A DNA stretch of 64,000 nt from Trichobilharzia regenti (GCA_944472135.2 OX235262.1:169755509-169819508); one strand, 5' to 3'; positions 53,967 to 64,000 are shown, counted from the first letter of the stretch. Translations and numbers: made by a program. The notes: generated from the sequence alone by a model not told the origin.

Positions 53967-55042
53967 ATTATTTTTATTAATATTAATCCATTGAGTTCCG
54001 AGTGGAACATAGGGCTTCAACAACAACATTTCCACTTTGCTCTACTTTTTGCTGTCCTCTTAAGCTGGATCCACAACTGACCATAATCTTTCATCTTCTT
54101 CTCACACGGCCTCCTACATATCATCCTCGGACCTACACTCAACTCGTCATTTCCCAGTAGCATTCCACCGAATGGCCTGGCGCGCGATTGTATTTCATGG
54201 TGTCTTCAATGTATTCTCAATCCAACTCCATTTTCTTTTGTATACTTGTTGAGCGATCGGTGTTTGGTTGGTTTGTTGCCAGAGTTTCCTGTTGTTTCTA
54301 TCTTCTTTTGACTGGCCGTCAGATCTTCAATATGGAGCCATTGAAGGCAGCTTTTGATAAAAGTCTGCAGTTGACTATTGGAAAAATGCTTTCTGTGACG
54401 CTCAGGCCACGGTTCTGACCCACATATAGAAGAATCGACTAGCTTAACATTGTTGTTGCAAATCTGAATCTTGTTGTTTATGCTTCTTCTCAGTGCAGAA
54501 GATTCCCAAACTCATTTCAGAGTGATGAAGGCGTGACTAACCCTTCCGGTCCTGGCCTACTTTGAAATCTTCATCCGGTCCGCCGGTCTGTGGTTGAAAC
54601 CGTGTTCCTTCTGACCAGATAAGTGAAGGCAGAAAGTAACCTCTGTCAAATCTCCACCTTTGATAGTGATTGGTGTTGGTCATTGTTGCTGTTGGTCAGC
54701 AATCTTCATCACCTCCGTCTTCTCTATGTTCACCTGGAGTCCTGTATTCGCTGCCAGCCAGCCCCTTCTGCAAGTTTGTTGCTTTTCGCCTGAAAGTCTT
54801 TGAGTTTGTGGCACATTAGACATAAGTCATGCACGCGCGAAATCCAGATCTTCTAGAGCCTTCTTATCGGTCGTCCAGCGTATTTCTGTCTTCTCTCTTC
54901 TAACGCACAGTCTTCCGCATAATGCAGTTCACCACAATTAAGAATATTATCGGTACTGATAGGCAACCAACCTGTATTCACTTCGAACGCCTAGCTGAGT
55001 TTTCCATTGTGGATCACCTGACACGCGGCACTGTCATAATTC
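53967..55042 (-). mobile_element. RTE-like non-LTR retrotransposon, RT motif B to 3' end
   Basis: Minus strand. 3' end near 53985-54015 ('gttccgagtggaacataggg' on plus); the C-terminal helix near 54200-54240; 'tctctatgttcacctggagt' (complement of the VNTEKTEV segment) near 54720-54740; motif B near 54975-55035. Frames are heavily broken. Confidence 0.8.
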
Positions 55043-55489
55043 TACCCTTAAAAGAATTTAATTAGTTGACGGAAACATTCAACGCATAGAATCAAAGACC
55101 TTTTTTCTTCAAATACAGCTAAATCAATTATTTCTACGACTAATTCTATTTCATAAAACTGATAAATTTATGCCATTTAGTATGCATGAATCCAGTTTAA
55201 TTACAACACAAATGCAATATTATAACTGTATACTTTAAAATTATCACAAGTTAACTAACTGTTAACACTTATAAACACAAAAAAGACTAAACAAAATAAT
55301 TTAACTATAAACTATATTAATATGTAAAAGTACATACATTGCAGAATGTTATGTAAATACACATACATCTTGAAATGTCATACATAATCTCATAATACAC
55401 ATCATTAACTAGAGACAATGTGACTACTCTTGGAGATCAGATCTGTGAGGATTTTGAATTAATCTCAGTTGTCAGGTTTACAACACGCC
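55043..55489. other. Intronic sequence, nothing recognised
   Basis: AT-rich sequence without frames or repeat signatures. Confidence 0.45.
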
Positions 55490-55675
55490 AACCAACCATC
55501 AGTTAGAGAGAGAGAGAGCATTAAAAACCAACAGGAGAGCACAGAACAGCTGTTTCGTCCTAATACTTAGGGACTCTTCATCACGAGACCTTGACAGGGA
55601 TTCAACCTGGGACCTTCAGCTTACAAGACTAAGCTCGTTAACCATTCAGCCACTTGCAGGGCTGAAATTCAATGA
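55490..55675 (-). mobile_element. tRNA-headed SINE, family 2
   Basis: Minus strand: 'tggctgaatggttaacgag' A-box region and B-box-like 'aggttgaatccctg', followed by hammerhead-like TGATGAAGAGTCCC, AGGACGAAACAGCTG, and the tail with a GA repeat. Core TGATGA and GAAA are present, with extra bases between. Confidence 0.75.
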
Positions 55676-55759
55676 CCCCGGAAATCCCAACACTGTCAAC
55701 TCGTCAGGTAGCGCTACCCTCGTCACTGCCTTCAATGAGCAACCCCACCTAACCTTGAT

Positions 55760-55975
55760 AACAGTAGAATTCAACGGTTATTGAATTCCAGTCGGGCAAT
55801 TGGCTGAATGTCGCCGCACCCAATCTCTGGTGGGTTGGTAGGTGAGTAGTGCTGAGGAGTCGCAAGCACTAGGACGAAGTAGCTGTCCGGCGCCCTGTGT
55901 TGGTTTTCAATAACCTCTCTCTCTCTCTCTTGGTGGCTGATGTCGTTTGTCATGATGAAAGTCTAGCAATTGAAG
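55760..55975 (+). mobile_element. tRNA-headed SINE, family 2, head degraded
   Basis: Plus strand: 'gcaattggctgaatgtcgcc' head remnant, hammerhead-like GTGCTGAGGAGTC, AGGACGAAGTAG and the tail with (CT)n near 55915-55930. It is inverted relative to the copy just before it, so the two tails (GA and CT tracts) are complementary. Confidence 0.65.
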
Positions 55976-56689
55976 TTATTTTTGGTAGAGTTGATAAGCT
56001 CATCAAGATTTCTGTAGCACACACTATAAAAAGTAGTCATTAGGTATGAAAAGATACTGTATGATCGGCGAACTTCCGTTGGTACACAGCAAGTTTCAGT
56101 TTTTTATCTACCACTTCAAGCTTAGTAATCTAATCCAGATAGTCACAATGCAAAAGAAGAAACTAGGACAGTTAGCATTTAAAGCAAAGTGCTGTGAGTA
56201 AGACATGTAAACCACAGCATTAAATGAGAAGATTCGGATAACGTCAGTAATTGATTTCTGGAAAATTCACTATTCATGGAAACAAAATTATATCAAGGAC
56301 CAAATATTTTTAAAAAAAACCATGTGAGCAACATTCAGACGCAGTAAGAAGATAGCAGAAAGTGCAACAAAGCACTAAGCATCTTTAAGTAGTTAACCAA
56401 ACGAAAACTTATTTTTAAAAGGGGAAGGAATTAGGACAAATGTAGAGATATTTGCGTCAAAGTTTCTCATGTGATCTGTATACCAGACATTTGACCCTAA
56501 CCTAAAATTAAAGTTCGCGTTACATATATTTTTATTAATATAGGCTCTAAACGTTCAAAAACATAGCTTTTTTATATTTTAAACCAGCAAGCTTGATGGT
56601 CATGTGAAATAGTCATATAATTAGCATTGATTTCTGGTCATAATTCACTCAATAGTGACTGGTTACATGACCAAGTTGCCTGGAAATCT
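55976..56689. other. Intronic sequence, nothing recognised
   Basis: AT-rich, with A runs near 56312-56320. No gene or repeat signal. Confidence 0.5.
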
Positions 56690-57005
56690 TTCTATTGAGA
56701 AGTCGTGACTGGCGAGGTCTACCACCAGGTCGGAAATGAGGACAAATACTCGCCTCTGATAGCATTATCTAATGGTCAGTTGCGAATTGGTAGAATCTGG
56801 AATCCATGAGCCGTTGGATAGAGTCCCAGTGGTTGGAAGGGCTATGAGCTTGACTTGTAACCAGAAGATCCTGGGTTCGAACCCTGGCGGTGGGAGCGTG
56901 CCGATGATGGGTCGAAAACTAGGACGAAACAGCCGTCAAATACTCCAGTACTAGTTTTCAACGATCCTCTAACTGACATCAATGCGTGTTGAAATTTGAA
57001 ACGAA
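56690..57005 (+). mobile_element. tRNA-headed, hammerhead-bearing SINE, family 2, nearly full length
   Basis: Contains the long 5' region ('agtcgtgactggcgaggtct', 'gcgaattggtagaatctgga'), the head ('gagtcccagtggttggaagg', B box 'ctgggttcgaaccctgg'), the hammerhead-like GCCGATGA...GGACGAAACAGCCGTC (about 56898-56937) and the tail 'ctctaactgacatcaatgcg'. One of the best copies for defining the family. Confidence 0.8.
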
Positions 57006-57572
57006 CTAAACCGCTACAAACTAAGTCTTGAAAATATCTTGTTTTTCTTGGACGAATAAATCGTTGTCATCGAAATCTGTCTTTTGTATTATCCTAGTCT
57101 GGGAATAGCATTAGGGTGATCAGTAGTATATTGACGTGTGTTGAAGTATCCAGTTGGAACGAATTCGATTCTAGTATTATATCAGCTGTGACATATAGAA
57201 ACAACAAACAATACATTTTTTCGTATGTCATCTCCATATTCTTAATTACCGACTAACACCTAGCACCGAAATACAGTTGGGTTTCTTTGTGCACCTGGAT
57301 ATTTGAAGAATTTCCGCTTTAAACACTTATGAACTTTTTGTTTCATATTTATAGTTTGTTGAAGTAAACTGTACCTTCAACCATAAAACAGCCTATAATA
57401 AGACTTCGAAATCGCCAGTGCTGTGAAATACGACACAGTTGGAGTACGCCGCTCCTATGAAGGCTTAAAGCACTGAGTGTCTTCAAAGAGTCAATAAGAG
57501 AGAAACTATTGATTATCACAGAATTATGTCACAATAAAAATGTAAATCAGAGACTCAATACGAATTTACAGT
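57006..57572. other. Intronic sequence, nothing recognised
   Basis: No open frame or repeat signal of note. Confidence 0.5.
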
Positions 57573-57790
57573 GCGTCGGTGGCATAGGGGTAGAATATTC
57601 GCCAACCACGACATATGTGGTCCGGTGTTCGATTCCCGACCACCAACGCACTCCCTTACCTTGCTAAGCCAGCAACAAGACTGGCAACGAGGAAAGGTTG
57701 GGCATGGCGCTAGCAACCCCATCCCGAAAAAATCAGCACCACTGCTACAGAAACTTCAAGCCTCCAATGGAACGTACAGGAATAAAAAAA
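57573..57790 (+). mobile_element. tRNA-headed SINE, family 1
   Basis: A-box-like 'ggtggcataggggtagaata', B-box-like 'ggtgttcgattcccg', body 'cttgctaagccagcaacaag', tail 'acaggaataaaaaaacac'. The head has the greatest resemblance to a tRNA of all copies, but the anticodon and acceptor arms do not close, so it is not a tRNA gene. Confidence 0.8.
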
Positions 57791-57859
57791 CACGAATTTG
57801 TACACTGTAGTGTCAATCCTACTTCATCCGTGGTCACAGATCGAAGAATTTGGGGAACT

Positions 57860-58745
57860 TTCAAAAAATAAAACTTTGGGTTACAGTTAAAACCTCAGAA
57901 ACCAAAATGTCACAGTTTTACAGAAATGAAACAGTGGACTCTAGAAGACCTGCAATTCGCAGATAATTTATGCTTAATGTCACACAAACTCGAAGACTTA
58001 TAGGCTAAAACCAACAAACTGGCTGAAGAAGAGGCGAAGATAGGACTCCACGCGAAGCTAGAGAATATGGAGAGTGATGAAGATATCCGGCGACCAACCA
58101 ATCACTATCGAAGAGATAAATTTGAAATATTTTACTTGCTTCACCCATCTAGGAAACATCGTTTGAACTATAGGCGGAACGGATGGAGACGTCAAAGTCA
58201 GCCAGAATCGGAAAGGCAAGATACGCCTTCATCAGACTGAAACCAGTCTGGAAATCTTCTGCACTCAGCATAAAGAACAAGATTCGGATTTTCAACTCCA
58301 ATGTTAAGTCAGTCAGTTCTTCTATATAGGTCAGAAACTTGGCAGGTCACGAAAAGCATTTCCAACTAGTTACTGCAAACTTTTATCAATAGATACCGTC
58401 GCTGACACCACACTGAATATCAGATGGGTGACCAGAAAGAATTACCAGCAAAAAACTCTGGAAACGAACCAATCAGGAACCTACTGCCCAAAAAATATTT
58501 TGAAGAAAAAAGGAATGTGGATTGGACACACGCCGAGAGCACCGTTGAGTGAAATCGAGCGCCAGGCCATCGCTCGAGTCAGAAACGACAAATGGGGTGT
58601 CCGAAGGTGAAATGGAGAAGATCCTGTGAGGAGGAGACAGAAGCTTATTGACAATCGTGGAACCAGCTGAGAAGAGGACAAAGTGGAGATATTCTGTTGA
58701 AGCACCCTGTTCCACTCGGACCCCAAGGAACAATTATTGTAATAT
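57860..58745 (+). mobile_element. RTE-like non-LTR retrotransposon, motif C to 3' end
   Basis: Plus strand: LEDLQFADNLCLMSHKLEDL (about 57943-58002; FADN in place of FADD, so one catalytic Asp is lost), the 'TDGDVKVSQNRKGKIRLHQT'-like region near 58170-58240, the C-terminal helix CKKRNVDWTHAES (about 58490-58540) and the family end 'gttccactcggaccccaagg'. Decayed. Confidence 0.8.
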
Positions 58746-59137
58746 GATATATGGATTAGTACTTAGCGCCAAAATGATGACATGTTGTTCATTGTAGGAT
58801 ATGGCATTTCTCTGCTTCATTACGAAGGGAGTGTGGTAAGTGAGCATCACCAGGGAATTTTAAACTAAAAGGATACAACCGTGAAGTATTCTTAAGTTCT
58901 GAGTGGTTTTCAAGATGGTTTTGATAAAAAGTAGTACTTTAAAAAATGCCAAGGAAGAACTTTATTACATGACAATGGAGTTTCCTTCGATGTCCACTAT
59001 TAAGCATTTATTTAAAGCTAGCAACGGTGAAGTACAATGGATAACAGATGAACATTACTTATAAAATCGGATCTATGATCCGGATGTTTTCAAAAAGCAA
59101 AAAAAGAGAGAAAAAGAGATTACTACAGTACACTTAC
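58746..59137. other. Intron next to exon 2, nothing recognised
   Basis: About 390 bases of intron on the donor side of exon 2 with no repeat signal. Confidence 0.5.
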
Positions 59138-59352
59138 TTGAATGACCATTTGAGAATTTAAAAGTTCTGTTAGATATGGTTGTAATTCTCGTCCACAAGA
59201 AACAACAAAAGCTGCACGATCAAAAAACCACCCACCAATACAAGGTTGGTCGAATTTACTTTTTGATGAAGTATCATTATTCACTGAATTAATTGGTACA
59301 AGATTGACTGATGAAGAGCTTTCATTATGTTGTAGTGCTGATCGATAACCAC
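59138..59352 (-). CDS. DENND1: Exon 2 of connecdenn/DENND1-like gene (dDENN region)
   Basis: 215 bases: two leading bases finish a Gly codon begun in exon 1, then 71 open codons (GYRSALQHNESSSVNLVPIN ... CGRELQPYLTELLNSQMVIQ). Acceptor 'atttatacaacag', donor GTAAGTG. The joined ILLGGYRSALQ corresponds to the connecdenn segment with F-G-x-YR-x-AL, and AAFVVSCGRELQPYLTELL to the helix before the final DENN helix. A Ser/Asn-rich insert (about residues 10-33 of the exon) separates the two and is longer than in vertebrate proteins as I remember them. DENN modules load GTP on Rab proteins at membranes; for connecdenn, Rab35 at clathrin-coated vesicles. Confidence 0.8.
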
Positions 59353-59411
59353 CTGTTGTATAAATAAAAATACATCGAGTTAATACAGAGAATTAATAAT
59401 ATTCACAATAT

Positions 59412-60905
59412 TATTACTATTATTAGTCCCTTAGGTTCCGAGTGGAACATAGGGATTCAACAGCATGTCCTCATTTAATCCTGTTTGCTTCAGTCAATTT
59501 TAGCTGGCTCCACGACCGCCTTCATGTCACCTTCGGATGCCCAACTCGTATTTTCTCATTCAAATCCCACTCGAGACGTCACATGGCGCACGATGTAATT
59601 CAACGGTCCTCTAAGCGTGTGTCCGATCCATGTTCACTTACTCCGGCATATTTGTTGAGCAACAGGTTATCGATTGGTTCCTAACCAGAGTTTCTTGTTG
59701 CTAATCCTTCCCCCACATGTCATAGGATCTTCAATATGGAGCCAAGACAACTGTTCACTACTTCACGAGTTTCCCAGCTGGTCCTAAGCCCGGATGCAGT
59801 AAATTTTCAAACTAATTCCAAACCCTTTCGATTCTAGTTTTGACTTCCCCATCTGTGTCGTATGTCTATAGTCGAAATGATGCGGCTCAAATAAGTGAAA
59901 GAAGTTACCTCTTTCAAATTTCTCTCATTGATTGTGATTGATGCTTGTTGTTATTGTTAGGTAGTTAGTTGACTATCTTCATCACCCCTGTTTCCCCGAT
60001 GTTCGCTTGAAGTCCTGTCTTCTCAGGCTACTTCTTCTGACGACCTTTTGATTTTCACCTGTAGGCCTTCGAGTTTGTGTAATATAAGAAATATGTCGTC
60101 AGCAAAGTCCAGATCTTCTAGAGTCTTCCTGCCAGTCCAACGTATTTTTGTCTTCTCGCTCTTTACGGTCTAATGCATGAGCCAGTCCACCACAATTAGG
60201 AATATCATTGGTGATAGTCAGCCTTGTCTTACTCTGTATTCACTTTAAAGATTTCTCTGGGTTTTCCATTGTGGGTCAGCTGCCACGAGGCATTGTCATA
60301 TACCTAGCCGTTGAATGAAGTTGATAAAGGTTTGAGGCACTTCATGGTGTTGAAGTAGTAATTAAATTACTTCGTGGTCGACGCCGTCGAAGACCCTTTC
60401 AGTGTCAGTGAAGTTGAGGCGAAGATTTGTTCTATGATAATGTGTAGTGTCAACTTGATCCACACACATGATACGCTTTCCCTGAATCTAGCACGTTTCG
60501 GGCGGTGTTTTGCGTGAAGTAAATCTTTTAGTCTCTTCAGAATGACTCGAATTAATGTTTTGCCTGATGCGGACAACAGCATTACTCCCCGTCAGTCCTT
60601 GAAGAAGCCTAAGTCGCTCTTTTTTGGTAGTTTGACAAGGCAGTCTTTCTTCCAATTAGTAAGTGCATACATTTCCTTTCTCCCAAACTTTTTTCAATAG
60701 TTGAGTGGGCATATATGCTGCGGTCTCTGGATGAGTTTTTAGTTCTTCTTCAGTAGGAGTTCCGTCCGGTTAAGCTGCCTTCCCGGTTGTCCTTTAGTAG
60801 CTTGATTGTATTCAATACTTCAGCTTTTGTTGGAGGATTGGTGTCCACTGTCAGTTCCGTGGCCAGTAGCCAGAGACAATGGAGTATTTCTTTTGAATTT
60901 AAGAT
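59412..60905 (-). mobile_element. RTE-like non-LTR retrotransposon, the longest copy
   Basis: Minus strand, covering the RT fingers to the 3' end. It reads LTVDTNPPTKAEVLNTIKLL (about 60796-60855), SGKTLIRVILKRLKDLL (about 60520-60570), a motif A-like SLTLKGSSTAS (about 60375-60425), motif B near 60215-60260, motif C region near 60040-60110, VNTEKT-like near 60000, and the family 3' end near 59430. Stops and shifts break every long frame, so it is a pseudogene, but it is the best single template for reconstructing the family layout. Confidence 0.85.
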
Positions 60906-61353
60906 TTTCAAAGTAAAAAACAGATGGGAAGAGAAAAGAAAATAATTTATTCGTAAACTATTTCCATTGGTGGTGAATCTAAGCAAAAACTATACCTATC
61001 ATGGTTAGTGAACACGAACTAAACAAAAATGAGGAGTTTTAGAAAATTCTCGAGTCGGATGTATTAAAAGAAGCCTAACTGGTCTAAGCCATTAAAATTT
61101 TCAATTAATGATATCGACCACAGTAAAATCTTTTAGTTATTTTTCAACAAGCCACTATGCCAGTACATATCTGAATTAAAAGTCCATGCATCGGTTTAAT
61201 ATGTAGACGTTATCGCTACTAGTTGTAGTATGTCCCGGCTAAAGTACATCAACTGGATTAGAACAATCAGCTGTAAACAGAGAGTGCGAGCCAATCATGA
61301 ATTACACTGCATTAACAACACAGACCTATACCGGTTATTCAAACGACTAAGGT
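60906..61353. other. Intronic sequence, nothing recognised
   Basis: Lies between the RTE-like 5' truncation and a solo LTR. No other signal. Confidence 0.45.
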
Positions 61354-61698
61354 TGTGGTGAGAGCTGGCTGCTAGCCGAAATTGTAGACAACAATTGACG
61401 TTAATGTTTACGTCCCGAATCAGGGTCATGAGAAAAAACAATAACAAAGCTTAACCTTGAGGAACTCAACAACCAATCACAGCAACTTAGCGTTTGCAAA
61501 CACCATTTGCAGATATATGGCTTAACCTTCTAAGAAACGGCCACAAGCAGTATAGAATAACCTTCGGCAGGAAAACAACCAATCAGAAGACGTTGTTTCT
61601 CTGTTAATAATAACGAATAATAATGTACACAAAAATCTATATCTGCTGATTTTCTCAATAAACGATCTGTTGCCTTGCCCTTATCTTTTGTTGTTACA
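61354..61698 (+). repeat. Solo LTR of the Gypsy-type element, 4-bp TSD
   Basis: 345 bp from TGTGGTGAG to GTTACA, colinear with 13097-13448 and 3974-4321 ('caaccaatcacagca', 'caaccaatcagaagac', 'tttctcaataaacgatctgttgcc'). The flanking duplication is aggt (61350-61353 and 61699-61702). No internal sequence follows. Confidence 0.85.
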
Positions 61699-61739
61699 AG
61701 GTGAGCTTACAGTTACAGATTTCCCTAACCAACAAACAG

Positions 61740-61925
61740 TGGATGGTTCAGTAAATTCTGTCCCAGTAGTTGAATGCTTCACAAGTTCAATCTGTAGCCT
61801 GGAGGTCCTGAATTCAACCCCTGGTGGGGTCATAGGTGCGCACTACTGGAGAGTCCCATTTACAGACGAAATAGCTGTCTAGTACTCATTGGTTTTTAGT
61901 GAGATCAATCAGATCCCTGCTAACA
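61740..61925 (+). mobile_element. tRNA-headed, hammerhead-bearing SINE, family 2
   Basis: 'gtcccagtagttgaatgctt' A-box region, B-box-like 'ctgaattcaacccctgg', decayed hammerhead CTACTGGAGAGTCCC, CAGACGAAATAGCTG, and the usual tail. It directly follows the solo LTR. Confidence 0.7.
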
Positions 61926-62066
61926 AACACTTGAAAAAATTGCAAAAATAGTCATTTTGTAGTCTATAATTTAAAAAGACTTCATCTACTTTTACTTTTA
62001 CAATATACACTCAACTCTGTACACCATGACAATATACGCGATAATTGAATGTGAGACATAACCTAC

Positions 62067-62202
62067 CGAGAAGAATAGCCATCAATTCTAAATATGGTCG
62101 AACTAGAAGTAATGCAGCAGTTGAAGCGACATTTTCTGTTGAACGTATATGCCGTAAAATTGCACTATGCGAAGCATTACAACGTCTAATTAACCAATGA
62201 CG
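62067..62202 (-). CDS. DENND1: Exon 1 (first visible) of connecdenn/DENND1-like gene
   Basis: 136 bases: 45 codons in phase 0 (RHWLIRRCNASHSAILRHIR ... LLLVRPYLELMAILL) plus one base of the Gly codon shared with exon 2. Acceptor 'tctttgcttttcag' and donor GTAGGT (a weaker site than the others). Helical pattern ALLLVRPYLELMAILLGGYRSAL aligns with the connecdenn stretch that ends A-F-F-G-x-YR-x-AL. It starts in phase 0, so the preceding exon should end on a codon boundary. That exon was not found in the remaining 1.8 kb of the window. Confidence 0.8.
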
Positions 62203-62339
62203 CTGAAAAGCAAAGAATAAAAATTAAGAAAACCCAAATCCAAATGCATAGTGCAAATTAATTACTGTTGACGAATACATTTAAAGAGTTGTACAAAGAA
62301 GCTTCAATATTCCGTATGATAAATAGTATTCTAAAGTGT

Positions 62340-62530
62340 TGGTATGCAGGGATTGGATTTGGCCTATTACAGAATCGGTTGCAAGTTGACATCAGTCAGT
62401 GAACCACTGGAAAATCTTGGAGTAGTAGACTGCTATTTCGTCCTGCTTTGGAACTCTTCACAGTTCTCATCCACTGGGATTCCAATCCAAGACCCTCCTG
62501 TAACCAATCAAATCCCTGAAAGCCAGCACT
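62340..62530 (-). mobile_element. tRNA-headed SINE, family 2
   Basis: Minus strand: B-box-like 'ttggattggaatcccag', hammerhead-like region 'ctgtgaagagttccaaagca' followed by GGACGAAATAG, tail 'gttcactgactgatgtcaac'. The head is poorly kept. Confidence 0.6.
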
Positions 62531-62589
62531 TGACAATTAATTTGACGCTCACTATCGACTGGTTCTATACAAGAAGTTACCTGGAGTTC

Positions 62590-62671
62590 TACTGAGAAAT
62601 GGTAACCAGCGGGGTCCACTAAGCCAGGTAACAGAACAGTTACTCGCCTAAGACGTCGGCTGGTGGTTGCG

Positions 62672-62672
<1 letters not shown>
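62590..62672 (+). mobile_element. 5' region fragment of SINE family 2
   Basis: Matches the 5' extension of the copies at 48.6 and 56.7 kb ('ggtaaccagcggggtccact', 'actcgcctaagacgtcggct'). It is followed by (TA)n at 62674-62703, which cuts it off. Confidence 0.5.

Positions 62673-62673
<1 letters not shown>

Positions 62674-62703
<30 letters not shown>
62674..62703. repeat. (TA)n microsatellite
   Basis: About 30 bases of alternating A and T within a SINE cluster. Confidence 0.9.
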
Positions 62704-62706
<3 letters not shown>

Positions 62707-62744
62707 GAATTTTCTATAGTTTGGTTTGTAAGGGTTAGTTTAGT

Positions 62745-62910
62745 TTTTACGAGTTGATCACGGATTGATATCAGTTAGAGAACCATTGAAAACAAGCAGG
62801 GAGTATTGGATAGCTGTTTGATCCTAGTTTGGGAATCATCGGCACTACGCACCCACTGAGGCTGCAAGGCAGGCTCGTATACCATCCAGCTATTGGGACC
62901 CGATAGAATG
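62745..62910 (-). mobile_element. tRNA-headed SINE, family 2
   Basis: Minus strand: 'cgggtcccaatagctggatg' head, hammerhead-like CCGATGATTCCC, AGGATCAAAC, tail 'ttctctaactgatatcaatc'. It faces the plus-strand copy at 62930-63145. Confidence 0.7.
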
Positions 62911-62929
62911 GCTGCTTAATTCCAACTTC

Positions 62930-63145
62930 TACCCAATTTGGGATTTAGAATTGTCAGAAACTGCAATTCATTGGCTGGTCATTGTATTGGGTCCCAGTGG
63001 TTGAATGGTCTACGAGCTCGCCTTATAACTGCAAAGTCCTGAGTTCGAACCTCGGTGAGTGGTTACTGATGAAAACTCCCAAACTAGGACGAAACAACTG
63101 TACATCAAGTGATTTCCTTAAGAAACTTCTCCATCATCAAGTTGG
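62930..63145 (+). mobile_element. tRNA-headed, hammerhead-bearing SINE, family 2
   Basis: Head 'gggtcccagtggttgaatgg', B-box-like 'ctgagttcgaacctcgg', then ACTGATGA, AAACTCCC/AGGAC and GAAAC at 63065-63095. This copy keeps CUGAUGA and GAAA exactly, with extra bases between CUGAUGA and stem II. Confidence 0.8.
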
Positions 63146-63651
63146 TAATAGGTTTTTTAAGCAGACAAAATATACATTAGATATCATAAACGGCCTAGAA
63201 AGCTCATGGAGATAACTTACAAAAAGGTGATAAGAAAATTGAAATTCTAAAAATAACTTTTTCACATTTTTTTTCTGTTCCGAGTGAAACATAGGGCTTC
63301 AACCTTTAAACTTTTAAGTCTAAATAGCAGAGCGAACCAGATGAAATGTTGTGACAAATGTTGAGAATTCCATTCTGTTTTATAAATACTGTATTTGGAA
63401 TAAAGCAGATTGTTATTATTATTGTATTACTTGTAAATTCTTGTCAGCAGCACACGACAGAAGACCACTCATCAACTAGGTATATTAAATGTACCGAAGT
63501 TATTAAATACATTGTGTAATATCTAATAACAGTATGTGGTACCTAAATATCCCTAATTGAATAAGAATCTGTAACTTAGTGATAAAAACGTCAAAATCGG
63601 GTGAATGAATTCGTTGGTATGAGCAGTAAACATACTCAACTACCTAATTTA
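63146..63651. other. Intronic sequence with a short RTE-like 3' end
   Basis: 63268-63312 matches the RTE-like family end on the minus strand ('gttccgagtgaaacataggg' on plus). The rest shows nothing recognised. Confidence 0.5.
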
Positions 63652-63890
63652 TTTTTATTATTTTATTTTATTCCTTTACGTTGCCAGTGGAACGTTGGGT
63701 TTCAAGATAGAGCTTCGAAGTCTCGGTAGCAATGGTGTTTATTTGTACAGGGTAGGGTTGCTAGCCTCATGCCCAACCCTCCCTCTTTACCGGTCTTATT
63801 ACCAGCTTAGTGAGGTCAGCCGGGATCGAAACCGGGACCATATATGGTGTGGTTGGCGAGCATTCTAACTTTAAGCCATAGCAACTTCCT
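63652..63890 (-). mobile_element. tRNA-headed SINE, family 1
   Basis: Minus strand: B-box-like 'ggtcccggtttcgatcccgg', body 'aataagaccggtaaagaggg', 3' section with 'gttccactggcaacg', and tail 'aaaggaataaaataaaat'. Confidence 0.75.
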
Positions 63891-64000
63891 AATCCCTGTT
63901 TTAAAACTGCGAGTATGTACAGATGCTCAGTGTTTCAATAAAGCATTTAAAACAAATTTAATCTTTTCTATTGACATCAAACACTAAGTGTATATTTGTA

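Noticed and set aside
63190..63260. GTAAGTT donor-like site on the minus strand preceded by a short open stretch
   Set aside because: It would give an exon of about 26 bases with no DENN-like residues and no strong acceptor. It does not fit the phase-0 start of the first visible exon with any confidence.
1..64000. CRISPR arrays, bacterial operons, riboswitches or rho-independent terminators
   Set aside because: The spliced gene, SINEs and retrotransposons show the DNA is animal. Repeats are dispersed, not evenly spaced arrays.

Overview
This is AT-rich eukaryotic (animal) DNA and almost certainly comes from a schistosome blood fluke or a close relative. The signs are a Sm-alpha-like tRNA-headed SINE carrying a hammerhead ribozyme, dense RTE-like, Penelope-like and Gypsy retrotransposon remnants, and long (TA)n tracts. 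There is no operon structure, and no rRNA, CRISPR array or cellular tRNA gene.

The only host gene I can support lies on the minus strand and spans almost the whole window. Six exons (62067-62202, 59138-59352, 53064-53225, 19946-20017, 8054-8565, 4570-4645) have consensus splice sites, and all five junctions agree in phase. The joined product resembles the end of the DENN domain and the start of the tail of connecdenn/DENND1, a Rab35 exchange factor. The last visible exon carries a clathrin-box-like LVNLD. The gene continues beyond both window edges. Its introns (about 2.7, 5.9, 33, 11.4 and 3.4 kb) hold everything else.

Intron contents: (1) one Gypsy/Ty3-type LTR element (13097 to about 16920, plus strand) with a 5' LTR and an uninterrupted gag-pol frame, cut off just after integrase and joined to a minus-strand Penelope-like element. 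Two solo LTRs of the same family (3974-4321 and 61354-61698) each have a 4-bp target duplication. (2) About ten Penelope-like (PLE) remnants with RT and GIY-YIG pieces, several as head-to-head inverted pairs. (3) At least fourteen copies of an RTE-like non-LTR family and eight pieces of a second non-LTR family. (4) Two tRNA-headed SINE families plus Sm-alpha-like units, one of which keeps an almost complete hammerhead ribozyme. (5) Unclassified dispersed repeats, including an element with long terminal inverted repeats.

Region by region: 1-13 kb holds exons 6 and 5, nested RTE/foldback repeats, a solo LTR and PLEs. 13-20 kb holds the Gypsy element, a PLE, a perfect-looking palindrome and exon 4. 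20-53 kb is a huge intron dominated by PLE inverted pairs, non-LTR fragments and SINEs. 53-64 kb holds exons 3 to 1, long RTE-like copies, a solo LTR and a SINE cluster.

The most notable signals are hammerhead-like folds in two unrelated transposon groups, repeated head-to-head PLE insertions, a long-inverted-repeat element, and a 207-bp identical tract shared by two otherwise diverged inverted copies. All similarity statements come from reading the sequence by eye. Boundaries of repeats are approximate unless a target duplication is given.
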